Part shown: positions 1-5,616 of the stretch, piece by piece | How positions within the stretch are numbered: the first letter of the stretch is position 1 | Layout: every line of letters begins with the position of its first letter | DNA from: Aquificaceae bacterium | GTDB taxonomy: Bacteria > Aquificota > Aquificia > Aquificales > Aquificaceae | Direction of reading: 5' to 3' | NCBI GenBank assembly: GCA_025057245.1 | Contig: JANWYC010000039.1 | Location: forward strand, 1 to 8,129 | DNA: 8,129 bases | Position numbers and translations under genes: made by a program | The notes under the pieces: model-generated | Seen by the model: only the letters and a program-made list of their open reading frames with translations | Database searches by the model: none | What the model was told of the DNA's origin: nothing

Positions 1-1842
1 CTGGGCTGTCATCTGTATCAAGAGGGTGCTTACTTTGCGGTGTGGGCACCCCATGCGGAGCAGGTTTTCGTCTTTGGAGACTTTAACGGCTGGAACAAGC
101 ACTCTCTGCCTTTGAAGAAGAGGGAGGATGGGTCAGGTATATGGGAAGGCTTTGTGGAAGGCGTAAAGAAAGGTCAAAAATACAAGTATCATCTCTACAC
201 CCACTGGGGCTATTGGACGGACAGGGCTGACCCCTTTGGCTTTATGCAAGAGACACCGCCGGGAACTGCCTCGGTGGTCTGGGACCTTGAATACAGCTGG
301 GGCGACGAGGAGTGGCTTAGGAATAGAAAAAACCTGAACCACCACAGAGCTCCCATAAGCATATACGAGGTTCACTTAGGCTCTTGGAGGAGAGTGCCAG
401 AAGAGGGGAACAGACCTTTAAGCTACAGAGAGCTTGCACCTTTGCTGGCTGAGTATGTAAAAGAGATGGGTTTTACTCATGTGGAGTTTTTACCGGTTAT
501 GGAACACCCCTTTTACGCCTCTTGGGGGTATCAGATTACTGGCTACTTTGCGCCTACGTCTCGCTACGGAACACCTCAAGACTTTATGTTCCTCGTGGAC
601 TACATGCACAGGGAAGGCATAGGTGTTATCCTCGATTGGGTGCCTTCTCACTTTCCCACCGACGGGCATGGGCTTGCCTACTTTGACGGCACGCACCTTT
701 ACGAGTACGGAGACTGGAGGAAAGGGTGGCATCCCGACTGGAGAAGCTACATCTTTGATTACGGAAAGGGTGAGGTTAGGTCTTTTCTTTTAAGCTCCGC
801 TCACTTCTGGCTTGAGAAATACCATGCGGACGGCTTGAGAGTGGATGCGGTAGCAAGCATGCTCTACCTTGACTACTCAAGGCACGAATGGCTACCAAAC
901 ATCTACGGGGGTAAAGAGAACCTCGAAGCCATAGACTTTCTTAAGACTTTTAATCAGTCTGTGTATAGAGACTTTGAAGGCATTCAAACCGTGGCTGAGG
1001 AGTCAACAGCCTTTCCCATGGTAAGCAGACCCGTATACCTTGGAGGTCTTGGCTTTGGCTTTAAGTGGAACATGGGTTGGATGAACGACACCCTTTTCTA
1101 CATGTCCAAAGACCCCGTATACAGAAAGTATCACCATCACCAGCTCACCTTTAGCATATGGTATGCCTTCTACGAAAACTTTATCCTTCCCCTTTCTCAC
1201 GACGAGGTGGTTCACTGTAAAGGTTCTCTCATAGAGAAGATGCCCGGAGACTACTGGCAGAAGTTTGCCAACCTTAGAGCTCTTTTTGCCTACATGTGGA
1301 CCCATCCCGGTAAAAAACTGCTTTTTATGGGTGGTGAGTTTGCCCAGTGGAGGGAATGGAATCATGACCAAAGCCTTGACTGGCATCTTCTCGAGTATCC
1401 CATGCATCAAGGTCTTCAGAGGTTAGTCAAGGACCTAAACAAACTTTACAGAGAGGAAAAGGCTCTGCACGAGCTTGACTGCGAGCCAGAAGGTTTTGAG
1501 TGGGTGGACTTTGGAGACTGGGAGAAGAGTATAATAAGCTATCTTAGAAAGTCTTCTGATGGAGACCACATACTGGTGGTATGTAACTTTACGCCAGTTC
1601 CGAGATTTGAATACAGAACAGGCGTTCCCTTCAGTGGTCTATGGGAGGAGCTTTTAAACACGGATTCGCAGATTTACGGCGGTAGTAACTTGGGAAACCT
1701 TGGAGGAGTTAAAGCGGAGAAAGTACCTTTTCACAACAGACCCTTTTCCTTATCTCTCACCCTTCCACCATTAGGAGTGCTCGTTTTAAAGCATTGCCGT
1801 AGAGAGAAGCAAGGTTTAAAAGTTAGAAGCCGAAGGTCATAG
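1..1842 (+). CDS. glgB: 1,4-alpha-glucan (glycogen) branching enzyme, 5'-truncated by window edge
   Basis: Cuts alpha-1,4-glucan chains and re-attaches them by alpha-1,6 bonds during cytoplasmic glycogen synthesis. The frame is open to base 1 and reads [20 protein letters not shown], the usual start of the CBM48 domain, so the GTG at 40 is an internal Val codon and the true start lies outside the window. Counting the first codon as residue 1: CBM48 about 1-95, GH13 barrel about 110-500, C-terminal beta domain to about 597. All four GH13 regions are visible: DWVPSHF (D212), GLRVDAVAS with nucleophile D282, AEES with acid/base E333, and LSHDEVVH with D401. About 613 residues are seen; family members of this type have roughly 630. 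Oddities are Cys406 where HDEVVHGK is usual, and a 16-residue basic tail after the normal GVLVLK end that runs into the convergent nfu gene. Identity is certain; only the 5' end is missing. Confidence 0.97.
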   Translation: MGCHLYQEGAYFAVWAPHAEQVFVFGDFNGWNKHSLPLKKREDGSGIWEGFVEGVKKGQKYKYHLYTHWGYWTDRADPFGFMQETPPGTASVVWDLEYSWGDEEWLRNRKNLNHHRAPISIYEVHLGSWRRVPEEGNRPLSYRELAPLLAEYVKEMGFTHVEFLPVMEHPFYASWGYQITGYFAPTSRYGTPQDFMFLVDYMHREGIGVILDWVPSHFPTDGHGLAYFDGTHLYEYGDWRKGWHPDWRSYIFDYGKGEVRSFLLSSAHFWLEKYHADGLRVDAVASMLYLDYSRHEWLPNIYGGKENLEAIDFLKTFNQSVYRDFEGIQTVAEESTAFPMVSRPVYLGGLGFGFKWNMGWMNDTLFYMSKDPVYRKYHHHQLTFSIWYAFYENFILPLSHDEVVHCKGSLIEKMPGDYWQKFANLRALFAYMWTHPGKKLLFMGGEFAQWREWNHDQSLDWHLLEYPMHQGLQRLVKDLNKLYREEKALHELDCEPEGFEWVDFGDWEKSIISYLRKSSDGDHILVVCNFTPVPRFEYRTGVPFSGLWEELLNTDSQIYGGSNLGNLGGVKAEKVPFHNRPFSLSLTLPPLGVLVLKHCRREKQGLKVRSRRS

Positions 1843-2086
1843 GAATGTCCATGTTAACATCCTTTACTTCCTTTATCTCGGGAAACCTGTTTTTTAGAGC
1901 TCTTTCTATGCCCGCCTTTAGCGTCAAAACAGACATACCACAGCCTGAGCAAGCACCTATCATTCTGACCAAAACTGTGCCGTCCTCTTTTATGTCCACC
2001 AGCTCCACATCACCGCCGTCAAACCTAAGCGCTGGTCTTATCTCATCAAGCACCGTTTCTACCTCTTCCCATGTAGGCATTGCCAT
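1823..2086 (-). CDS. nfu: NifU C-terminal domain (Nfu-type) Fe-S cluster scaffold/carrier
   Basis: A stand-alone Nfu domain of 87 residues. In this family, two subunits bind a [4Fe-4S] cluster through a CxxC pair and pass it to apo-proteins in the cytoplasm. The hallmark is plain: [10 protein letters not shown] at 21-30, then [18 protein letters not shown] at 44-61 with C46 and C49. It lacks the N-terminal IscU-like part of NifU and the A-type domain of E. coli NfuA, as is common for small bacterial Nfu proteins. The ATG at 2084-2086 is chosen because AGGAGG sits 8 bases upstream (2095-2100); a second in-frame ATG two codons on (2078-2080) is less well placed. It is divergent from rimM (46-base gap) and its last 20 bases overlap the convergent glgB tail. 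Symbol is generic; the function assignment is firm at family level. Confidence 0.93.
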   Translation of the reverse strand: MAMPTWEEVETVLDEIRPALRFDGGDVELVDIKEDGTVLVRMIGACSGCGMSVLTLKAGIERALKNRFPEIKEVKDVNMDIPMTFGF

Positions 2087-2132
2087 CTTACTTTCCTCCT
2101 TTAAGTTTGCTTAGATTTTATAGTGTAGACCT
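2087..2132. promoter_or_regulatory. Compact divergent promoter region between nfu and rimM
   Basis: Only 46 bases separate the two start codons. On the plus strand TATAGT (2119-2124) is a 5/6 match to a sigma-70 -10 box and lies 8 bases before the rimM ATG, so the transcript would begin at or next to the start codon; no matching -35 is seen. On the minus strand the same AT-rich block gives TATAAA (2117-2122) for nfu, followed by ATCTAAG and the AGGAGG site. A TTGATA (reverse of 2144-2149) inside the rimM coding start could be the nfu -35, but at 21 bases it is too far from TATAAA; with TACACT (2122-2127) as -10 the spacing would be 16. Exact boxes are uncertain. Confidence 0.5.
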
Positions 2133-2654
2133 ATGAGCGGTGGTATCAATGAGAAAAATCAATATGTTGTGATTGGTAAAGTGCTGGATACTTACCACTT
2201 AAAGGGAGAGTTAAAGGTAGAAGCCTATCTGGGTTTGGAGCATTGGCAGGGTTTGGAGGAGGTTTTCCTAAAGAGAAAGGGTGGCGATTACGTGCCTTTC
2301 AAGGTGGTCTCTTTAAAACCTCACGGTAAAGGTCAGTTAATCTTGCGTTTTGAAGGATGTGATAGCGTATCCAAGGCGGAGGAGTACAAAGGTGCCAAAA
2401 TATTCTTGCCTAAGGAGCGACTCCCGAAGAGGAGGAGAGGAGAATACTACTACTTTGAACTTGAAGGCTTGGAAGTGTTCACGGAAGGTGGCAAGAGCTT
2501 GGGAAGGGTAACGGGCGTCGTGGAGCAAAAGCCTTACGACCTTCTTGAGGTGGAAAGTGGAAGGCTATACATACCTTTCGTTAAAACTTTGGTAAAGAGG
2601 GTAGACCTCAAAGGTGGAAAAGTCATAGTAAAGGAAGAGCTCTCTGAGATTTAA
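2133..2654 (+). CDS. rimM: Ribosome maturation factor RimM (16S rRNA processing)
   Basis: RimM binds ribosomal protein uS19 and assists maturation of the 30S subunit head in the cytoplasm. The 173-residue length fits the family. The N-terminal RimM domain shows VIGKVLDTYHLKGELKVE (residues 13-30), and the C-terminal PRC-barrel shows EYYYFELEGLEVF (104-116), VVEQKPYDLLEV (129-140) and LYIPFV (145-150). The ATG at 2133 has no Shine-Dalgarno sequence but follows a TATAGT box so closely that a leaderless transcript is likely; a GTG at codon 13 (VIGKV) would also give a near full-length protein, so the first dozen residues are less certain. The gene stands outside the common rpsP-rimM-trmD-rplS operon, consistent with the scattered operons of Aquificales. 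Its stop codon overlaps that of the convergent lpd gene. Confidence 0.96.
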   Translation: MSGGINEKNQYVVIGKVLDTYHLKGELKVEAYLGLEHWQGLEEVFLKRKGGDYVPFKVVSLKPHGKGQLILRFEGCDSVSKAEEYKGAKIFLPKERLPKRRRGEYYYFELEGLEVFTEGGKSLGRVTGVVEQKPYDLLEVESGRLYIPFVKTLVKRVDLKGGKVIVKEELSEI

Positions 2655-4042
2655 TGTCTTTTAAGCCAAGTTATGGGACCGAAGTGCAATTCCATGCTTG
2701 CCTGAACTATAGTCTCCGAAAGGGACGGATGGGAAAAGAGGGAATGGGAGAGAAAATCTACACCTAAGCCTGCTCTCATAAGATGCAGAACTTGATGTAA
2801 AAGCTCACCAGCCTCTGGACCGAGTATATGACAGCCTAACAGCTTTCCTTCTCCGTCCACCACGAACCTGACAAAACCTTCGTTATCTCCGTCGTCCATA
2901 GCCTTTGGGTTTGCGACGAAAGAAGCCACACCCACCCTTACATCGTAACCCTCCTCCTCCGCTTGCTCCTCAGTCAGCCCGGCGCTGGCTACTTCGTAAG
3001 CGGAGTATATGATTTTTGGCATAAGACTTTCCTCTCTTTTTAGGCTTTCCTCACCCAACATGTGGCTTATGGCTACTTTTGCTTCATACATAGACTTATG
3101 TGCAAGCATTAGAGGAGAGGTAATATCCCCACAGGCGTATATGTTGGGAAGGCTCGTCTGGCAGAACTGGTTTACCTTTACAAAGCCTTTCTGGTCTTTC
3201 TCCACGCCCACACTCTCTAAGCCCACACTTTCTGTGTTAGGTTTTCTGCCAACACCGAGAAGTATAAAGTCTGCGAAGACTTCAGAACCGTCAGAAAGTG
3301 TAGCCCTTACACGACCGTTTTCTGGAAGCCAGTCCTTTATCGTGGTCTTGAGCTTTACATCAACCCCCAGTTTTTTTAACTTTCTGGCAAGGTAGCGGGA
3401 GGATTCCTCGGGTATATCTGGAGAGGGTAAGAGCCTGTCTTTAATCTCAAGGAGAACCACATCAGAACCATACATGCGAAAAATGTATGCAAATTCCACG
3501 CCCACTGCACCCCCACCCACTATAAGCACCTTTTTGGGAAAACTCTCTATGTTCCATATCTGGTCTGTATCGTAAACAAACCTTCCATCGGGCACGAGGT
3601 TTCCAAGGGATGAAGTGGAAGAGCCAGTAGCTAAAAGAATGTATTTTGCCTTCAGTTCCATGCCAGAAGGCTCTATTACCACGGTGTTAGCATCCTTAAG
3701 AACGCCCTTGCCATAGAATATGGGTATTCTAAGATGCTCCGCAAACCTTTTAAAGTTTTCCCTTATGGTCCTCACCACCCCATCCCTTCCCTCTTTAAGG
3801 CTTTTCAGGCTAAAGTCGTAGCCTTTGAGGATGATACCGTAGTCTTGGAGTTTTTTAAACTTTTCTATAAGGTAAGCCCCACGCCTCATGTATTTTGAGG
3901 GGATACAGCCCCTGTTAAGACAGTTGCCACCCACCATCTCCGGGCTCAGTTCCACCAACGATACCTTTAGACCACGTCTGTGAGCATAAAGAGCGCCTTC
4001 ATAGCCTCCACTGCCGGCGCCGAGTATTATCAGGTCATACAT
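2651..4042 (-). CDS. lpdA: Dihydrolipoamide dehydrogenase (class I flavin disulfide oxidoreductase)
   Basis: Re-oxidises protein-bound dihydrolipoamide using FAD and a redox disulfide, passing electrons to NAD+. At 463 residues it is full length. FAD-binding GAGSGGYEGA is at 8-17, and GGNCLNRGCIPSK at 38-50 carries redox cysteines C41 and C46. NAD-binding GGGAVGVEFA is at 177-186, with E199 at the end of the second strand favouring NAD over NADP. The second FAD motif is YACGDI at 302-307, and the C-terminal base motif HPSLSE has H438 and E443. The HPxxxE motif supports lipoamide dehydrogenase rather than mercuric reductase or soluble transhydrogenase. The start ATG follows AGGAGG (10-base gap) lying inside the preceding small gene, whose stop overlaps this start by 8 bases. 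No E1, E2, glycine-cleavage or lipoyl-carrier gene is nearby, so its lipoyl partner is unknown from this window. Confidence 0.93.
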   Translation of the reverse strand: MYDLIILGAGSGGYEGALYAHRRGLKVSLVELSPEMVGGNCLNRGCIPSKYMRRGAYLIEKFKKLQDYGIILKGYDFSLKSLKEGRDGVVRTIRENFKRFAEHLRIPIFYGKGVLKDANTVVIEPSGMELKAKYILLATGSSTSSLGNLVPDGRFVYDTDQIWNIESFPKKVLIVGGGAVGVEFAYIFRMYGSDVVLLEIKDRLLPSPDIPEESSRYLARKLKKLGVDVKLKTTIKDWLPENGRVRATLSDGSEVFADFILLGVGRKPNTESVGLESVGVEKDQKGFVKVNQFCQTSLPNIYACGDITSPLMLAHKSMYEAKVAISHMLGEESLKREESLMPKIIYSAYEVASAGLTEEQAEEEGYDVRVGVASFVANPKAMDDGDNEGFVRFVVDGEGKLLGCHILGPEAGELLHQVLHLMRAGLGVDFLSHSLFSHPSLSETIVQASMELHFGPITWLKRH

Positions 4043-4238
4043 CCCTCTTTCTCCTCCTTTCTTTATAAACTTCCTGCCTACACTGGCGTATTATGGTGCG
4101 ATACTTGTAATAGACAGACGGGATTTTTATGGGTAGCCCATAATACTTTTCAAGAAGAAGCATAATGTCTTCAGTGGTGGTATATGGGTGGTTTCTTATT
4201 ATACCCTTTATATACTTCACTATACGGGTTTCCTTCAT
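4035..4238 (-). CDS. Small basic protein of unknown function, coupled to lpd
   Basis: I do not recognise this 67-residue protein. It begins MKETRIVKYIKGIIRNHPYT, has a helical middle (TTEDIMLLLEKYYG), a short break (LPIKIPS) and a strongly basic helix ending in KERRRKRDV. The pattern of helices, a short loop and a basic C-terminus could be a small helix-turn-helix or winged-helix nucleic-acid binder, but that is inference from composition only. It has no membrane segment, signal peptide or metal-binding cysteine pair (one Cys). The ATG at 4236-4238 has no clear Shine-Dalgarno; an internal ATG at codon 26 is no better. Its final codons GAT GTA TGA contain the lpd ATG and its RRR codons form the lpd AGGAGG site, so the two are very probably translationally coupled. 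Codon choice (ATA, AGA/AGG) matches the neighbours, supporting a real gene. Confidence 0.72.
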   Translation of the reverse strand: MKETRIVKYIKGIIRNHPYTTTEDIMLLLEKYYGLPIKIPSVYYKYRTIIRQCRQEVYKERRRKRDV

Positions 4239-4255
4239 TAGGTTTAAGATGTTTT

Positions 4256-4276
4256 AAAAGGTGGGGCAGAGCCCCA
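4256..4276 (-). terminator. Short hairpin with T run downstream of the superoxide dismutase gene
   Basis: Reading the minus strand, TGGGGC-TCT-GCCCCA (4276 to 4262) forms a perfect 6-bp GC-rich stem with a 3-base loop, followed by CCTTTT. It starts 6 bases after the SOD stop codon and ends 18 bases before the start of the small ORF. The stem is strong but the T run is short, so it is likely a leaky intrinsic terminator that would let some transcription pass into the small ORF and lpd, for which no good promoter of their own is visible. Confidence 0.55.
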
Positions 4277-4281
4277 GAGCG

Positions 4282-4917
4282 TTATTTAATAAAGTCTCTA
4301 AGTGCTTCGTAGGCTTTCATAGCCTTCTCAAACCTCTCGTTTATCACATCCCAGTTTAGGTTCTGAAGGAAGGCGTCTATGTATGGAGGTCTTTTGTTCT
4401 TCTGGTCAACGTAGTAGGCGTGCTCGTAAGTGTCAAGAATTATTAATGGGATTAAACCAGTGTAGTTGTATAAATTATGAGCGTCCAAGCCGTTTATTAC
4501 AAGCCTTCCAGAGAATACGTCCAGACCGAGAATAGCCCATCCCCTAAAGGCTATACCAGTAGCCTTAAGCTCCTGCATACAGGCATCCCATGAACCAAAA
4601 TCCTCTTCCACTTTGTTTTTCAGAGCCTCAGACGGTGCTCCCTTTGCGCCTAAATGACCGAAGTAGAGCTCGTGAAGAACAACACCCATGTAGTTGAAGG
4701 TGTCTTCCACTTTTAGCTCTCTGAACTCGGAGTAATTTTGGTTTGCCTTGCTCCTGTCGGAAAAGTTCATGTCTGCGAGCTTTTCCTGAATCTCGTTATA
4801 TTTGGTTACATAGCCCTTGTAGTGAGCTTCGAAGTGTGGCTCTATCTGCTCGTTGGATACACCGTTTAGGTTAGAGGGCTTTAGATGGTCTCTTGGTTGT
4901 AGCTTTACAACAGGCAT
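4282..4917 (-). CDS. sod: Superoxide dismutase, Fe/Mn family (probably Fe)
   Basis: Converts superoxide to O2 and H2O2; no signal peptide, so cytoplasmic. The 211-residue length is right for the Fe/Mn family. Metal ligands are H28 (IEPHFEAH), H82 (VVLHELYF), D162 and H166 (LDTYEHAYY), with the gateway pair H32/Y36. The sequence follows closely, by memory, the Aquifex pyrophilus Fe-SOD, a heat-stable tetramer, including HLKPSNL, SDRSKANQNYSEFREL and the C-terminal FEKAMKAYEAL. Position 78, which is Gln in E. coli Fe-SOD, is Gly here, and GLDAHN offers H147 at the site where Mn-SODs carry Gln, so the metal cannot be called from sequence alone. The usual DxWEHA is DTYEHA. The ATG at 4915-4917 follows a strong AAGGAGGT site. 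It has its own consensus-like promoter and a hairpin after the stop. Confidence 0.96.
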   Translation of the reverse strand: MPVVKLQPRDHLKPSNLNGVSNEQIEPHFEAHYKGYVTKYNEIQEKLADMNFSDRSKANQNYSEFRELKVEDTFNYMGVVLHELYFGHLGAKGAPSEALKNKVEEDFGSWDACMQELKATGIAFRGWAILGLDVFSGRLVINGLDAHNLYNYTGLIPLIILDTYEHAYYVDQKNKRPPYIDAFLQNLNWDVINERFEKAMKAYEALRDFIK

Positions 4918-4944
4918 GACTTACCTCCTTGCGGTTTTTCTTAG

Positions 4945-4972
4945 ATTATAAGTGGTTTAGCCCACGCTTCAA
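4945..4972 (-). promoter_or_regulatory. Sigma-70-type promoter for the superoxide dismutase gene
   Basis: On the minus strand, TTGAAG (4967-4972, 4/6 to TTGACA), a 16-base spacer, and a perfect TATAAT (4945-4950). Transcription would start near 4938, leaving about 20 bases of leader that contains the AAGGAGGT ribosome site. It lies just after the stop of the upstream PCuAC gene, so SOD can be expressed independently of it. The bases after the -10 (CTAAGAAA) resemble those upstream of nfu. Confidence 0.72.
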
Positions 4973-4983
4973 TATGAGAAATA

Positions 4984-5424
4984 TCAATAACCATGTCTAT
5001 GCTGGTGCATATGTCTACCCATACCCTTTCTCACTGGTGCTTGCACTTTAATCTCGCCAGACTTTTCAAACTTAAGCACTATTTCCACAGTATCGCCTTC
5101 TTTGAGAGGTTTTTTCAGATTTATAAGCATAATGTGAAGCCCACCAGGTCTTAGCTCTGCTTTCCCTCTAGGTGGCACGTCTATGGCTTTGACCCTTCTC
5201 ATCTTGCCTTCCACCGTCTCGTGGAGTTCTGTTATCTCGGATGCGTCGTTTCTTGCATCCACCAGTTTGTCTGGTTGGTCTCCTTTGTTCTCAATGACCA
5301 TGTAGCCTGCGGACATTTTTGAAGTTGGTGGAACCTCCCTTACCCATGCGTCTTTAACCTCTATCTTGGGCTGTGCCAAAACCAAGCCCGTTAGCATAAG
5401 GCTACCTATGAGCACCTTTCTCAT
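4984..5424 (-). CDS. Secreted PCu(A)C-family copper chaperone
   Basis: Periplasmic copper carrier of the PCu(A)C (former DUF461) family, members of which deliver Cu(I) to the Cu-A site of cytochrome oxidase, often with Sco. The 146-residue precursor has a Sec signal peptide (MRK, hydrophobic 4-16, probable cleavage after VLA at 17; no lipobox Cys). The domain shows AWVREVPPTSKMSAGYMVIEN (26-46) and the Cu ligands H68, M75, H97 and M99 in LHETVEGKM and GGLHIML. The M-x21-H-x-M spacing is canonical, but H68 to M75 has only 6 intervening residues where 10 are usual. A Met/His-rich C-terminus (GMGRHMHQHRHGY) may add copper binding. The start is supported by AGGAGG 8 bases before the ATG at 5422-5424. 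It sits between tRNA-Arg and the SOD gene; no Sco or oxidase gene is in view. Confidence 0.94.
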   Translation of the reverse strand: MRKVLIGSLMLTGLVLAQPKIEVKDAWVREVPPTSKMSAGYMVIENKGDQPDKLVDARNDASEITELHETVEGKMRRVKAIDVPPRGKAELRPGGLHIMLINLKKPLKEGDTVEIVLKFEKSGEIKVQAPVRKGMGRHMHQHRHGY

Positions 5425-5438
5425 GCTTTACCTCCTGT

Positions 5439-5460
5439 GATGATTTTAAAGATGATTTTA
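5439..5460 (-). repeat. Two direct copies of GATGATTTTA in the PCuAC leader
   Basis: The plus strand reads GATGATTTTA (5439-5448), AA, GATGATTTTA (5451-5460), so two identical 10-mers lie 12 bases apart. One copy covers the predicted -10 box and the other the predicted start site, which is where a repressor site or an alternative promoter could act. It may also be a chance tandem duplication in AT-rich DNA. Confidence 0.6.
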
Positions 5461-5483
5461 GCAAAATTTAAAGCTTACTGCAA
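5455..5483 (-). promoter_or_regulatory. Extended -10 promoter for the PCuAC copper chaperone gene
   Basis: Minus strand: TTGCAG (5478-5483, 3/6) then 17 bases to TAAAAT (5455-5460, 5/6), preceded by TGC to give an extended -10 (TGcTAAAAT, 5455-5463). The -35 begins 4 bases after the mature 3' end of tRNA-Arg. A second TAAAAT lies 12 bases further downstream (5443-5448) because the -10 region is duplicated. Start would fall near 5448, some 25 bases before the ATG. Confidence 0.6.
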
Positions 5484-5486
5484 GAG

Positions 5487-5560
5487 CCAGCCCGGCGGGA
5501 GTCGAACCCGCAACCTTGGGATCCGTAGTCCCACGCTCTGTCCAGTTGAGCTACGGGCCG
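5487..5560 (-). tRNA. tRNA-Arg, anticodon ACG
   Basis: A complete 74-base cloverleaf without encoded CCA. Acceptor CGGCCCG (5560-5554) pairs with CGGGCTG (5494-5488) with one G-U at the second pair; discriminator G at 5487. The D arm is GCTC/GAGC with GG in the loop and an A following it, consistent with the A20 arginine determinant. Anticodon stem TGGGA/TCCCA encloses CTACGGA with anticodon ACG at 5524-5526. Variable loop AGGTT is short, and the T arm is GCGGG-TTCGACT-CCCGC. A34 would be edited to inosine by TadA so that CGU, CGC and CGA are read. The base after the discriminator is CTC, so CCA must be added after transcription. The first pair is C-G rather than the common G-C. No terminator follows, so the transcript may continue into the PCuAC gene. 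Confidence 0.96.
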
Positions 5561-5569
5561 TAGTATACT

Positions 5570-5598
5570 ATCATAGGAAAATTCCTTAAGTTTTGCAA
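5570..5598 (-). promoter_or_regulatory. Sigma-70-type promoter for tRNA-Arg
   Basis: Minus strand: TTGCAA (5593-5598, 4/6), exactly 17 bases, TATGAT (5570-5575, 5/6). Start would be near 5563-5564, leaving only 3-4 bases of 5' leader before the mature tRNA. It lies directly after the stop of the 128-residue gene. Confidence 0.72.
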
Positions 5599-5616
5599 CA
5601 CTAACAAAGCCCCACC

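Noticed and set aside
40..42. GTG at 40 as the glgB start codon
   Set aside because: The frame is open to base 1 and the preceding 13 residues match the family, so this is an internal Val codon of a truncated gene.
1003..1410. Long minus-strand frame inside glgB
   Set aside because: Lies opposite the best conserved part of glgB, has no family resemblance and no ribosome site; a mirror of the real frame.
1845..2114. Plus-strand 89-codon frame opposite nfu
   Set aside because: Low-complexity Ser/Thr/Pro-rich shadow of a clear Nfu gene on the minus strand; no ribosome site.
3009..3395. 128-codon plus-strand frame inside lpd
   Set aside because: Antisense shadow of conserved lpd sequence, Ser/Thr/Phe-rich with no recognisable domain.
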